A DNA stretch of 51,035 nucleotides from Clostridiales bacterium (lineage in GTDB: Bacteria; Bacillota; Clostridia; Oscillospirales; Oscillospiraceae), in the NCBI GenBank assembly GCA_014799475.1, contig JAAVHX010000008.1, forward strand, positions 82,677 through 133,711, written 5' to 3'. The notes under the pieces were generated by a model that was given only the letters and a program-made list of their open reading frames with translations, searched no databases and was not told the origin of the DNA. Numbering within the stretch: position 1 is the stretch's first letter; every line of letters starts with the position of its first letter. Below, one piece after another: positions 35,402 through 43,143 of the stretch. The position numbers and the translations under genes were made by a program.

Positions 35402-36766
35402 TCAGCCCTCCGGCTCCTTGATAGGCGCCGCGTCCCCGCTGGCCTTCAGCGCGTCCAGCACGGCCTCCGCCGCCTCGTCCGCGTCCAGCAGCTTCTGCTC
35501 GCCGGAGCGCATATCCTTGAGGGATACTTTACCCTGGGTAATTTCATCCTCGCCCAATAACAGGATGTAGGGCACCCCCAGCCGGTCGGCATAGGTCATC
35601 TTCTGCTTGAACTTTTTCTGCTCGGTGTAGAGCTGGGCCCGCACCCCGGCCTGGCGCAGTTTGGTGGCGAGGGCGATGGCGGGGGAGAGGTCGTCGGTCA
35701 TGGGCAGGATGAGCACGTCGGCGGGGGCGGTGTTGAGCTGGTCGTTGAGGTAGCCCTGCTCCTCCAGCACGTAGAACAGCCGGGTGAGTCCGATGGAAAT
35801 CCCGACCCCTGGGAGTTGTTTATCGGTGTAATATTCCGCTAAGTTGTCATATCGTCCCCCGGAGCAGATAGAGCCGATCTCCGGGTGATCCAGCATGGCG
35901 GTCTCGTACACGGTGCCGGTGTAGTAATCCAGCCCACGGGCGATGGTCAGATCCACGGTGAAGTGGTCCTCGGGCACGCCGAAGGAGCCCAGGTACTTGA
36001 CCACCGTGTTCAGCTCGTCCAGCCCCTGGTCGAAGGTCTCGTTCTGCCCCCGGTACTCCTCCAAGGCGGTCAAGACCTCTTGGTTGCCCCCCTTGATGGA
36101 GATGAACTTCAACACCTCGTCCACGGCGTCCTGGTCCATGCCCACCTCGTCGTAGAGCATCAGCCCCACCTTTTCGGCGCCGATCTTGTCCAGCTTGTCC
36201 ACTACCCGCATGATGTCCCCGGCCCGGTGATCCCAGTGGATGAGCTGATAGAACCCGTTGAGGATCTTGCGGTTGTTCACCCGGATCTGGAACCGCTTCA
36301 GCCCTAGGGAGGTGAAGGTGTGGTAGATGACGGAGGGGATCTCCGCCTCGTTGACGATGTCCAGCTTGCCGTCGCCGATGACGTCGATGTCCGCCTGATA
36401 GAACTCCCGGAAGCGCCCCCGCTGGGCCCGCTCCCCCCGGTAGACCTTGCCGATCTGGAACCGGCGGAAGGGGAAGGACAGGTCGGCGTAGTGGAGGGCC
36501 ACGTACTTGGCCAGCGGCACGGTGAGGTCGAACCGCAGGGACAGGTCGGAGTCGCCCTTGGTGAAGCGGTAGATCTGCTTTTCCGTCTCGCCGCCCGCCT
36601 TGGCCAGCAGTACCTCGCTGGCCTCGATGATGGGGGTGTCCAGGGGAGTGAAGCCGTAAAGGGAATAAGCTTTACGCAGCAGCTCCGCCATCCGCTCGAA
36701 CTGCATCTGCCGGGCGGGGAGCAGCTCCATGAACCCGGACAGGGTGCGGGGTTTTTGTTTTGCCAT
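35402..36766 (-). CDS. hisS: Histidyl-tRNA synthetase
   Basis: A 454-aa class II synthetase: motif 1 region (YGFTPLDTPIIEASEVLLAKAGGE), motif 2 (FRRFQIGKVYRGERAQRGRFREFYQADIDVIG), the His-specific RGLDYYTGTVYE, motif 3 (GISIGLTRLFYVL), and the C-terminal anticodon-binding domain (DVLILPMTDDLSPAIALATKLRQAG). AAAGGAG precedes the ATG. It is co-oriented with the rdgB-like gene upstream and shares its T-box-controlled transcript. Confidence 0.97.
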   Translation of the reverse strand: MAKQKPRTLSGFMELLPARQMQFERMAELLRKAYSLYGFTPLDTPIIEASEVLLAKAGGETEKQIYRFTKGDSDLSLRFDLTVPLAKYVALHYADLSFPFRRFQIGKVYRGERAQRGRFREFYQADIDVIGDGKLDIVNEAEIPSVIYHTFTSLGLKRFQIRVNNRKILNGFYQLIHWDHRAGDIMRVVDKLDKIGAEKVGLMLYDEVGMDQDAVDEVLKFISIKGGNQEVLTALEEYRGQNETFDQGLDELNTVVKYLGSFGVPEDHFTVDLTIARGLDYYTGTVYETAMLDHPEIGSICSGGRYDNLAEYYTDKQLPGVGISIGLTRLFYVLEEQGYLNDQLNTAPADVLILPMTDDLSPAIALATKLRQAGVRAQLYTEQKKFKQKMTYADRLGVPYILLLGEDEITQGKVSLKDMRSGEQKLLDADEAAEAVLDALKASGDAAPIKEPEG

Positions 36767-36793
36767 GGTGATTTCTCCTTTCGGTGTATGGGC

Positions 36794-37432
36794 CTACAGG
36801 GCCAGCGCCTGGGCCAGGAAGCGGACCACCCGCTCCCGGTATTGGCCCAGCATGATGTTTTCTTCCTGGGAATCGTATTTGTTATTCCCCTCATGGACGA
36901 AATAGGTCAGCGTGTTCCGGTTCAGGGAGATGGAGTCCAGGGGCCATCCCTCGTGGCGCTCGGGGGCGGGCTTGTCCACCATATAAAAGGCGCTCTGCCG
37001 GGTGGCCTCGCTGTTCTCCATGAAGGAGGATATGGTTCCGTGGTGGTAGACGGCCACCCCGTCCAGGTAGTAGGCCAGCACCTTTCCGCCCAGGGAGTGG
37101 ACCAGCTGGATGTAGTATTGGAGCATCTCCTCGTCGTCCAGCCGCGGGCCCCCGTTTGGGGTCCTGACGTTCAGCCCTGGCTGGCGGCTGTCGTCCATGG
37201 GCAGGCCGTCGAAGTACAGCCCGGAGTCGTTGCAGATCACCGCGTCGAAGTATTTTCCGTAAAACGCGGCTTTGAGGATGGCGTTCTCCTCCGGCGTGGA
37301 GCCCTGCTCTTCCGGCTCCTCCGTGATGCCCAGGTCTTTCAGGGTGCGGAATTCCACATCGTAGCCGGCCAGCAGCGCCTCAAAGCGCCCGACTTTGGCC
37401 GGGTTTGTGGTTCCAATCAGAATCTTTTTCAA
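36794..37432 (-). CDS. Non-canonical purine NTP pyrophosphatase (RdgB/HAM1 family)
   Basis: About 212 aa from TTG at 37432, which has GGAGG 7 bases upstream; no ATG fits. The HAM1-like start (KKILIGTTNPAKVGRFEALL) and the TPEENAILKAAFYGKYFDAVICNDSGLYFDGL segment give substrate and metal contacts. The usual GVYSARYAG loop is altered (RQPGLNVRTPNGG), and the C-terminus is longer and divergent, so its exact nucleotide preference is uncertain. It directly follows a T-box leader and precedes hisS. Confidence 0.8.
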   Translation of the reverse strand: MKKILIGTTNPAKVGRFEALLAGYDVEFRTLKDLGITEEPEEQGSTPEENAILKAAFYGKYFDAVICNDSGLYFDGLPMDDSRQPGLNVRTPNGGPRLDDEEMLQYYIQLVHSLGGKVLAYYLDGVAVYHHGTISSFMENSEATRQSAFYMVDKPAPERHEGWPLDSISLNRNTLTYFVHEGNNKYDSQEENIMLGQYRERVVRFLAQALAL

Positions 37433-37448
37433 AAGACCGCCTCCAGAC

Positions 37449-37690
37449 AAAAAAATGCTCTCCCCCCATAGCTATGGGACGAGAGCACTGCTTGCGCAAT
37501 ACTTCGTGGTGCCACCCACATTCAGCGGACATGGTCCGCCCTTTGGCCTTCTGGTGCGGGAAGGGGACCGGCCCGTCTCCGGGCCCGCTCGGTCGGCGTC
37601 TTTCCCGTCCCCCTGCCGTAAGCGCTTCCAGCCAAGGCGCTTTTCTCTGTCCGGCGGCGTGGATGGTACTCATCCGGCCTCAACGCGGCG
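37449..37690 (-). promoter_or_regulatory. T-box riboswitch upstream of the rdgB-like/hisS genes
   Basis: On the minus strand the T-box core TGGGTGGCACCACGAAG (37518 to 37502) is followed by a terminator: stem TGCTCTC..GAGAGCA (37487-37481 with 37462-37456) and a seven-base T run. Upstream are Stem I features: AGTA after GGATG, an AGAGA box, and a hairpin AAGCGCC...GGCTGG...GCGCTT. Uncharged tRNA would pair with the T-box and prevent termination. A candidate specifier is GAC (Asp) at 37600-37598 within GGGAAAGACGCCGACC; a His codon was not found there. Asp would fit aspS downstream, but the assignment is tentative. Confidence 0.85.
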
Positions 37691-37704
37691 TATTCAGTTT
37701 GTGG

Positions 37705-38118
37705 TCAGACCTTCAGCGGCGCGGTGGGGTGGCTGATGAGCCGCCAGTCCAGGTCGCCCCGGTTCAGGCCGTGGATGAGCATTTCCGCGCAGGCGGAGTT
37801 GGTGGCGATGGGCACGTTGTGCTGGTCGCACAGGCTGATGATGTTGCTCAGATCCTTCTCCAGTTCGTCGGAGCTGGGGTCGTTAAAGAACAGCACCATG
37901 TCGATCTCGTCATAGGCGATGCGGGCGCCGATCTGCTCACAGCCGCCCTGGGTGTGGGCCAGGAAGAGCTGGACGGGCAGGCCGGTGGCCTCCGCCACCT
38001 GGCGCCCTGTGTTGCTGGTGGCGCATACGGTGTGCTTGGACAAAATGCCGCAGTAGGCGATGCAGAACTGAACCATCAATTCTTTTTTGTTGTCATGGCT
38101 CATGAGGGCGATATTCAT
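37705..38118 (-). CDS. mgsA: Methylglyoxal synthase
   Basis: About 137 aa from the ATG at 38118 (GAAAGGA 10 bases upstream; an ATG three codons earlier is too close to it). Family motifs: LMSHDNKKELM, VCATSNTGRQVAEATGLPV, GGCEQIGARIAYDEIDMVLFFNDP and VPIATNSACAEMLI. It converts dihydroxyacetone phosphate to methylglyoxal, a glycolytic bypass. It lies between minD-like and the T-box, same strand. Confidence 0.92.
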   Translation of the reverse strand: MNIALMSHDNKKELMVQFCIAYCGILSKHTVCATSNTGRQVAEATGLPVQLFLAHTQGGCEQIGARIAYDEIDMVLFFNDPSSDELEKDLSNIISLCDQHNVPIATNSACAEMLIHGLNRGDLDWRLISHPTAPLKV

Positions 38119-38155
38119 GCCGGTCATCCTTTCTATGAGGGTGTGAGGCTGTCGG

Positions 38156-38887
38156 TCAGCGGATGCGGAGCAGGGGTACCCGTTGGCCCAGAAGCCGTTT
38201 GGCGATATTCAGATAGGCGGGGGCCGCCCCCTTGTAGGCGGACAGCACCAGCGGCACGCCGGCGGCGGTGGCCAGCGTGACGGCGGGATCCTCGGGCACC
38301 ACCCCCAGCAAGGGCAGTCCGGCGGCATCCATGGCGTGGTCGATGGAGGTGCGCAGCTGGACGATGAGCTTGGGCTGTACCCGGTTCATCACCAGGTGGA
38401 GCTGGGGCAGGGCGTGGAGTTCGGCCACAGTGCGCTGGGCGTCCCGCAGGGCGGCGGGATCCACGGCGGACACCACGATGGCCCGGTCAGCGGCGGACAT
38501 GGCCAGCTGGAACCCGTCCCCCAATCCGGCGGGGGAGTCCATAAATACGAAATCGAAATACTCTTTGGCCTCGTCCACCAGCTCGCGAAAGCGGCCGTGA
38601 TCCAGCCCGTCGGCGCTGAGGGGGGCGGTGAGCAGATAAAGCCCCCGGATCTCCGGCTGTTCCACCGCCGCGCCCAGCAGGGAGCAGCGGTAGTCCATCA
38701 CGTCGGAAAAGTCCATCACCGCCCGGTCGGACATACCCAGGGCCAGATCCAGGTCCCGCAGGCCGATGTCCACATCGACGCACAGCACCCGGCGGCCCAG
38801 CGCGGCCAGGCAGGACGCCACCCCCGCGGTGAGGGAGGTCTTGCCGGTGCCGCCCTTTCCCGATGTGACCATGACGGCGGTTCCCAT
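38156..38887 (-). CDS. minD: Septum-site determining protein MinD-like ATPase
   Basis: A 243-aa deviant Walker A ATPase (SGKGGTGKTSLTAGVASCLA, with the signature Lys). It has the MinD-type CVDVDIGLRDLDLALG switch and FDFVFMDSPAGLGDGFQLAMSAADRAIVV. A C-terminal amphipathic segment (NIAKRLLGQRVPLLRI) could be the membrane-targeting helix. No minC or minE is adjacent. MinD positions the division site; a MinD-like homologue with another role cannot be excluded. A promoter lies just upstream. Confidence 0.85.
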   Translation of the reverse strand: MGTAVMVTSGKGGTGKTSLTAGVASCLAALGRRVLCVDVDIGLRDLDLALGMSDRAVMDFSDVMDYRCSLLGAAVEQPEIRGLYLLTAPLSADGLDHGRFRELVDEAKEYFDFVFMDSPAGLGDGFQLAMSAADRAIVVSAVDPAALRDAQRTVAELHALPQLHLVMNRVQPKLIVQLRTSIDHAMDAAGLPLLGVVPEDPAVTLATAAGVPLVLSAYKGAAPAYLNIAKRLLGQRVPLLRIR

Positions 38888-38914
38888 GGGACGCCTCCTT
38901 CCGATACACTTGAA

Positions 38915-38943
38915 ATGATAGCATGAATTTGTGAAAAAGGCAA
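38915..38943 (-). promoter_or_regulatory. Putative minD promoter
   Basis: Minus strand TTGCCT (38943-38938), 17-nt spacer, TATCAT (38920-38915), within an AT-rich interval between rsmG and minD. Confidence 0.6.
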
Positions 38944-39020
38944 CAAAAAATCCAGTGTTTATGAAAAAAATTTTATTATTTCCCCGTTCTGTATGAAGCA
39001 GGAAAAAACGCGCCTCGATC

Positions 39021-39761
39021 TCAGAGCGGGGCCTTCTGTATCCTGGCCCAGCGCCTGGGATAGTTCGCCGGGGTGGGCGCGGTCTTTTGCACCACCACCA
39101 CCCGGTGGGTCACGCCGGTGCCCGGGATGGTGTAGTCAAAGCACCGCTCCACCCGGCCTCTCAGGGTCTGGACGGCGGAGCGGGCCCCTTCGATCTCCTC
39201 GTCGGAGCCGGTGCTTTTCATGGCCAGGAACCGCCCGCCCACCTTGACAAAGGGCAGGCACAGTTCGCACAAGATCCGCAGGTCGGCCACGGCCCGGGCG
39301 GTGGCAAAGTCGAACTGTTCCCGAAGCGCCGGGTCCAGGCCCGCCTCCTCCGCTCGGGCGTGGACGGTATGGATGGCGGTCAGCTCCAGGACGCCGGCCA
39401 CCTCCGCCAGCCAGTCCAGCCGTTTGTTCAGGCTGTCCAGCAGGGTCACGTCCAGGGAGGGAACCAGCATCTTCAGCGCCATCCCTGGGAACCCCGCTCC
39501 GGTGCCCACGTCGATGAGGGTTTTGCCGCCCTCCAGCTCGGCGCAGTTCAGCAGGGCGGCGCAGTCCAGCATATGGAGGTTTGCCGCGTCCATGGGGGCG
39601 GTGATGGCGGTCAGGTTCATCTCCCGGTTTTTGTCCAGCAGCATTCTGCAGTAAGTGTCCAGATCCTGGACGGCGCGGGGGCTCACCCGGCCGGCGAGGC
39701 CGTATTCCTCCAGTCCCCGGCGCAGGATGTCCGGGACAGCCCGGATCTCTTGGATGCCCAT
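39021..39761 (-). CDS. rsmG: 16S rRNA (guanine-N7) methyltransferase RsmG
   Basis: A 246-aa protein with the SAM-binding motif DVGTGAGFPGMALKML and family segments LDTYCRMLLDKNREMNLTAI, HMLDCAALL, LLDSLNKRLDWL and FDFATARAVADLRIL. It methylates G527 of 16S rRNA. Usually it follows mnmE-mnmG near the origin; those genes are not in this window. GAGGGTG precedes the ATG at 39761. Confidence 0.96.
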   Translation of the reverse strand: MGIQEIRAVPDILRRGLEEYGLAGRVSPRAVQDLDTYCRMLLDKNREMNLTAITAPMDAANLHMLDCAALLNCAELEGGKTLIDVGTGAGFPGMALKMLVPSLDVTLLDSLNKRLDWLAEVAGVLELTAIHTVHARAEEAGLDPALREQFDFATARAVADLRILCELCLPFVKVGGRFLAMKSTGSDEEIEGARSAVQTLRGRVERCFDYTIPGTGVTHRVVVVQKTAPTPANYPRRWARIQKAPL

Positions 39762-39765
39762 CCCG

Positions 39766-40113
39766 TCACCCTCCAAACGCGGCGATGAGGGCGGGCACCC
39801 CCAGGGCCAGGCCCAGCACGATCCCGGCGGCGCAGCCGATGAGGGCCAGCACGCCGCCCACCCGTCCGCCGGGCAGGGCGCCGCTTTCCAGGCGGTGGAC
39901 GACCACCACCGCCAGCGCGACGCACACCGGGATCAGAAGCAGGGGGAAGGTACCGGGCAGCTCCCGCCCCCCGGTGAACAGGACGAAATTGAGGATAAAC
40001 AGCAGCATGAGCATATAGGCCACGCCCATCCAGGCGGCGGCCCGCTTTTCAAAAGAGGCTGGGACATAGCGCTCCTGCTCCTGCTGTGTTTGGTCGGTGT
40101 GGGGCTCAGCCAT
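39766..40113 (-). CDS. Small integral membrane protein
   Basis: 115 aa from the ATG at 40113 (AGGAG upstream). A hydrophilic N-terminus (AEPHTDQTQQEQERYVPASFEKRAAA) precedes three membrane helices (WMGVAYMLMLLFILNFVLF; FPLLLIPVCVALAVVVVH; VLALIGCAAGIVLGLALGV). No family recognised. It ends 4 bases before rsmG and is presumably co-transcribed. Confidence 0.7.
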   Translation of the reverse strand: MAEPHTDQTQQEQERYVPASFEKRAAAWMGVAYMLMLLFILNFVLFTGGRELPGTFPLLLIPVCVALAVVVVHRLESGALPGGRVGGVLALIGCAAGIVLGLALGVPALIAAFGG

Positions 40114-40147
40114 TGCGCTTCTCCTTTCGGAAGGGTCCACCCCAGAG

Positions 40148-40498
40148 TTAGCCCTCGGCCTCGGGTCCGGCCTTGTCGTCCTCCGCCCCGGCGATCACTT
40201 CCTCGACAGCCGCATCCACCGCCTCTTCGATGACTTCCGTCAGCGGAGCGTCCACCACGGCGGCCTCCGGCTCGTCGTCGGCGAACAGGGCGCTCTCCTC
40301 CCGCTTGGTCTGGAGGGGGGATTTGAAGCCGATGCTGATGTCCAGCGTGCCCTTGTCCTCGCCCTCGCCGGGGCGGCGGGTGGCCTGCCACAGCAGGGCG
40401 TCCATGGTGGTGCTTTCGGTCTCGTCGTCCTTGTTGACCCGGTAGGGGATCAGGGAGGCGGCCAGGGCGGTGATGCCGAGGACTTTCCAGAGTTTCAT
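40148..40498 (-). CDS. Acidic protein of unknown function
   Basis: 116 aa with a short hydrophobic N-terminus (MKLWKVLGITALAASLIPYRVN) that may be a membrane-anchoring or signal-like helix, a middle part (GTLDISIGFKSPLQTKREES) and a very acidic Ala/Glu/Asp-rich C-terminal third. Clostridia have similar short proteins with a DISI-GF segment, but I cannot name one. AAGGAGAG precedes the ATG. Upstream of the small membrane protein and rsmG, same strand. Confidence 0.65.
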   Translation of the reverse strand: MKLWKVLGITALAASLIPYRVNKDDETESTTMDALLWQATRRPGEGEDKGTLDISIGFKSPLQTKREESALFADDEPEAAVVDAPLTEVIEEAVDAAVEEVIAGAEDDKAGPEAEG

Positions 40499-40632
40499 GG
40501 GAATCTCTCCTTTTATAATAGTGTTTTACAATTTCTCAGTGATGCGGCTTGTTCCGCTGCCGTGCGGCAATTTAAAACGCGGCAATCTTTGCGTCAGCGA
40601 GATCAAAATTCGCGAGTCTAAGACTCTTTTCG

Positions 40633-40660
40633 GTTCCTTTTTCTTTTAAGAAAAAGGAAC
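40633..40660. repeat. AT-rich hairpin family member 3 (after serS)
   Basis: GTTCCTTTTTCTT-TT-AAGAAAAAGGAAC, a perfect 13-bp stem abutting the serS stop codon; probably also the serS terminator. Confidence 0.8.
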
Positions 40661-41962
40661 TCAGTGCCTCGGTGTCAAAACCTCGACCCCGCCCATATAG
40701 GGCCGCAGCGCGGCAGGCACCTTGACGGAGCCGTCGGCCTGGAGGTTGTTCTCCAGCAGGGCGATGAGCATACGGGGGGGCGCGGCCACGGTGTTGTTCA
40801 GTGTGTGGGGCAGATAGGTGCCGTTCTCGCTCTTCACCCGCATTTTCAGCCGGCGGGCCTGGGCGTCGCCCAGGTTGGAGCAGGAGCACACCTCGAAATA
40901 CTTCTTCTGCCGGGGGGACCAGGCCTCGATGTCGCAGGACTTGACCTTCAGATCGGCCAGGTCGCCGGAGCAGCACTCCAGCTGGCGCACGGGGATGTCC
41001 ATGGAGCGGAACAGCTCCACCGAGTACCGCCACATCTTCTCGTACCAGTCCATGGAGTCCTCGGGCTTGCACACCACGATCATCTCCTGCTTCTCGAACT
41101 GGTGGATGCGGTACACGCCTCGCTCCTCAATGCCGTGGGAACCCTTTTCCTTGCGGAAGCAGGGGGAGTAGGAGGTCAGCGTCTGGGGCAGTTTTTCCTC
41201 GGGGATCATCTGGTCGATGAACTTGCCGATCATGGAGTGCTCGCTTGTCCCAATCAAATATAGGTCCTCGCCCTCGATTTTATACATCATGGCGTCCATG
41301 TCGGTCTGGCTCATGACGCCCTCCACCACGTTGCCGTGGATCATGAAGGGGGGGATGCAGTAGGTGAAGCCCTTGGCGATCATGAAGTCCCGGGCGTAGG
41401 CCAGCACGGCGGAGTGGAGCCGGGCGATGTCGCCCATCAGGTAGTAGAAGCCCGCGCCGGACACACGGCCCGCCGCGTCCATGTCCACGCCGTCGAACCG
41501 CTCCATGATGTCGGTGTGGTAGGGCACCTCGAACTCGGGCACCGCCGCCTCGCCGAAGCGCTCCACCTCCACGTTCTCGCTGTCGTCCTTGCCAATGGGC
41601 ACGGAGGGGTCGATGATGTTGGGGATGGTGAGCATGATCTTCCGAATTTCAACGGCCAGCTCATCCTCCAACTTTTCCAGCTCGGCCAGCCGGTCGGCGT
41701 TGGCCTTCACCTGGGCCTTGGCGGCCTCGGCCTCCTCCAGCTTGGAGGGGTCCTTTTTCGCCTGGCCCATGAGCATACCCACCTGCTTGGACAGCTTGTT
41801 CCGCTCGGAGCGCAGGTTGTTGGCCTCGGTCATGGCGTCCCGGTTGCGGCGGTCCAGCTCGATGACCTGGTCCACCAGGGGGAGCTTCTCGTCCTGGAAT
41901 TTCTTCTTGATGTTTTCTTTGACGATCTCCGGGTTGTCCCGGACAAATTTGATGTCTAACAT
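40661..41962 (-). CDS. serS: Seryl-tRNA synthetase
   Basis: A 433-aa class II synthetase. The N-terminal coiled-coil arm (residues ~30-100, LRSERNKLSKQVGMLMGQAKKDPSKLEEAEAAKAQVKANADRLAELEKLEDELAVEI) is followed by the catalytic domain with motif 2 (SPCFRKEKGSHGIEERGVYRIHQFEKQEM) and motif 3 near NNTVAAPPRMLIALLENNLQADGSVKVPAALRPYMGG. It charges tRNA-Ser. AAAGGTG precedes the ATG. The gene follows the par genes and two membrane coiled-coil genes on the same strand. Confidence 0.97.
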   Translation of the reverse strand: MLDIKFVRDNPEIVKENIKKKFQDEKLPLVDQVIELDRRNRDAMTEANNLRSERNKLSKQVGMLMGQAKKDPSKLEEAEAAKAQVKANADRLAELEKLEDELAVEIRKIMLTIPNIIDPSVPIGKDDSENVEVERFGEAAVPEFEVPYHTDIMERFDGVDMDAAGRVSGAGFYYLMGDIARLHSAVLAYARDFMIAKGFTYCIPPFMIHGNVVEGVMSQTDMDAMMYKIEGEDLYLIGTSEHSMIGKFIDQMIPEEKLPQTLTSYSPCFRKEKGSHGIEERGVYRIHQFEKQEMIVVCKPEDSMDWYEKMWRYSVELFRSMDIPVRQLECCSGDLADLKVKSCDIEAWSPRQKKYFEVCSCSNLGDAQARRLKMRVKSENGTYLPHTLNNTVAAPPRMLIALLENNLQADGSVKVPAALRPYMGGVEVLTPRH

Positions 41963-41986
41963 GATTTTATCACCTTTTCATTGTGT

Positions 41987-43072
41987 TTAGTCTTGGATTG
42001 GGATTTCGCCATAGAGATAGCCGCCGGGCGGGTCAAAGGGGAGGCCATAGTGTAAGTCGCTGCCCTCTCTTTTCCCGATTTTCAGGGCGCCATCCTGTTC
42101 CACCACGTATCCTTCTTCCATCAGGCTCTGGATCAGCCGCTGGTACTGCTGGATGGTGTACTCGCTTGCGGTGTCCAGAATGTGCTGGGACAGGGGGATG
42201 GTTTCTAATTCGCTGAGGAAAAGTTCCTGGTTTTCATAGAAAAGACTGTCTTTTTCATAAATGGGATAGTTCTCATAATACACCAGCCACTGGGCGGCCG
42301 CCTCGGGAACGCCGGTCACGTAGTACTTGTCCATCGCGCACCAGAGGATGCCCAGCGCGGCCATGTCGGGGTTCTGCTCCGGGTCCCACCGTGCCGCAAA
42401 GCCCATTCGGGTGGGCGGAAGATGACTGTCTAAAGGGATGTGTGCGGGGTCGATCGCTTCCTCCCAATATCCCCGGTCGATCAGCTCCTGCCGGTATTCC
42501 TGGTACTGCTCTGCCTGCGCCGGATTGGTGGGTATGCTGGCAATATTGGCTGGGTTGAAATACCGCTCTGCGGAAAGCCCGGCCACCAGCGCCGCCATGG
42601 GGTAGTCCCCGTTGTCTATGAACTGGCGGATATAGAACAGGTAGTCACTCTGCCACTTTCGGATGGCCAGGGTGTTTTGCTTCTGGAGGAGGTTTTCCAG
42701 CTCAGGCAGAAGGTGGCTGCTGTCCAGCTCCGCCTGGTCAAGCTGTTCTTGGAGCTGTTCGATGTTCTCCCGGAGGCTGTCCATGCTCTGTACCGCTTCC
42801 ACGGCCTGCTGGAGCCCGTCCAGCCGGTGGCCCATCCGCACCAGCTGGAGCAGGCAGACGCCCAGAATCAGCAGGGCGGCTCCCAGCATCACGCCCAGCC
42901 AGGGGAGGAGCTTCGCGCCGCCGTCCGCCTTCTCTGCGGGCTCGTCGGGCGGGGAAGCGGGGGGATCGTCCCCAGGCGGCTCAAACCGGGGCGGCGGCAC
43001 AGGGGGCGCGGCCGCTTGGCTTTTTTCAAAGATCTCGTTGAGAAAATCCTGGGGGGATTTGTTTTCGTCCAT
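41987..43072 (-). CDS. Membrane-anchored coiled-coil protein (paralogue of 43144-44118)
   Basis: A 361-aa protein. A Pro-rich cytoplasmic N-terminus (PPVPPPRFEPPGDDPPASPPDEPAE) is followed by one transmembrane helix (about 54-77), then a coiled coil (LDGLQQAVEAVQSMDSLRENIEQLQEQLDQAEL) and a ~230-residue globular domain. The latter is similar to its neighbour: WQSDYLFYIRQFIDNGDY...FNP against WYRQSNLLYCMERCRDTGEW...FNR, and both end in a G-Y-[VL] turn before the C-terminus. No known family is recognised. It lies downstream of parA-parB and is flanked by a parS site at 43087. Confidence 0.75.
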   Translation of the reverse strand: MDENKSPQDFLNEIFEKSQAAAPPVPPPRFEPPGDDPPASPPDEPAEKADGGAKLLPWLGVMLGAALLILGVCLLQLVRMGHRLDGLQQAVEAVQSMDSLRENIEQLQEQLDQAELDSSHLLPELENLLQKQNTLAIRKWQSDYLFYIRQFIDNGDYPMAALVAGLSAERYFNPANIASIPTNPAQAEQYQEYRQELIDRGYWEEAIDPAHIPLDSHLPPTRMGFAARWDPEQNPDMAALGILWCAMDKYYVTGVPEAAAQWLVYYENYPIYEKDSLFYENQELFLSELETIPLSQHILDTASEYTIQQYQRLIQSLMEEGYVVEQDGALKIGKREGSDLHYGLPFDPPGGYLYGEIPIQD

Positions 43073-43086
43073 TGGCCTCCTCCGAA

Positions 43087-43102
43087 TGTTTCACGTGAAA
43101 CT
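43087..43102. promoter_or_regulatory. parS site 1
   Basis: TGTTTCACGTGAAACT, 15 of 16 matches to the Bacillus parS consensus. It is followed by a short repeat-family segment (R5, CGTCGCCGCAAGCTCC) that runs to the end of the upstream coiled-coil gene. Confidence 0.9.
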
Positions 43103-43143
43103 CGTCGCCGCAAGCTCCGCATCGCTTACTCCGCCGCAGGGCT

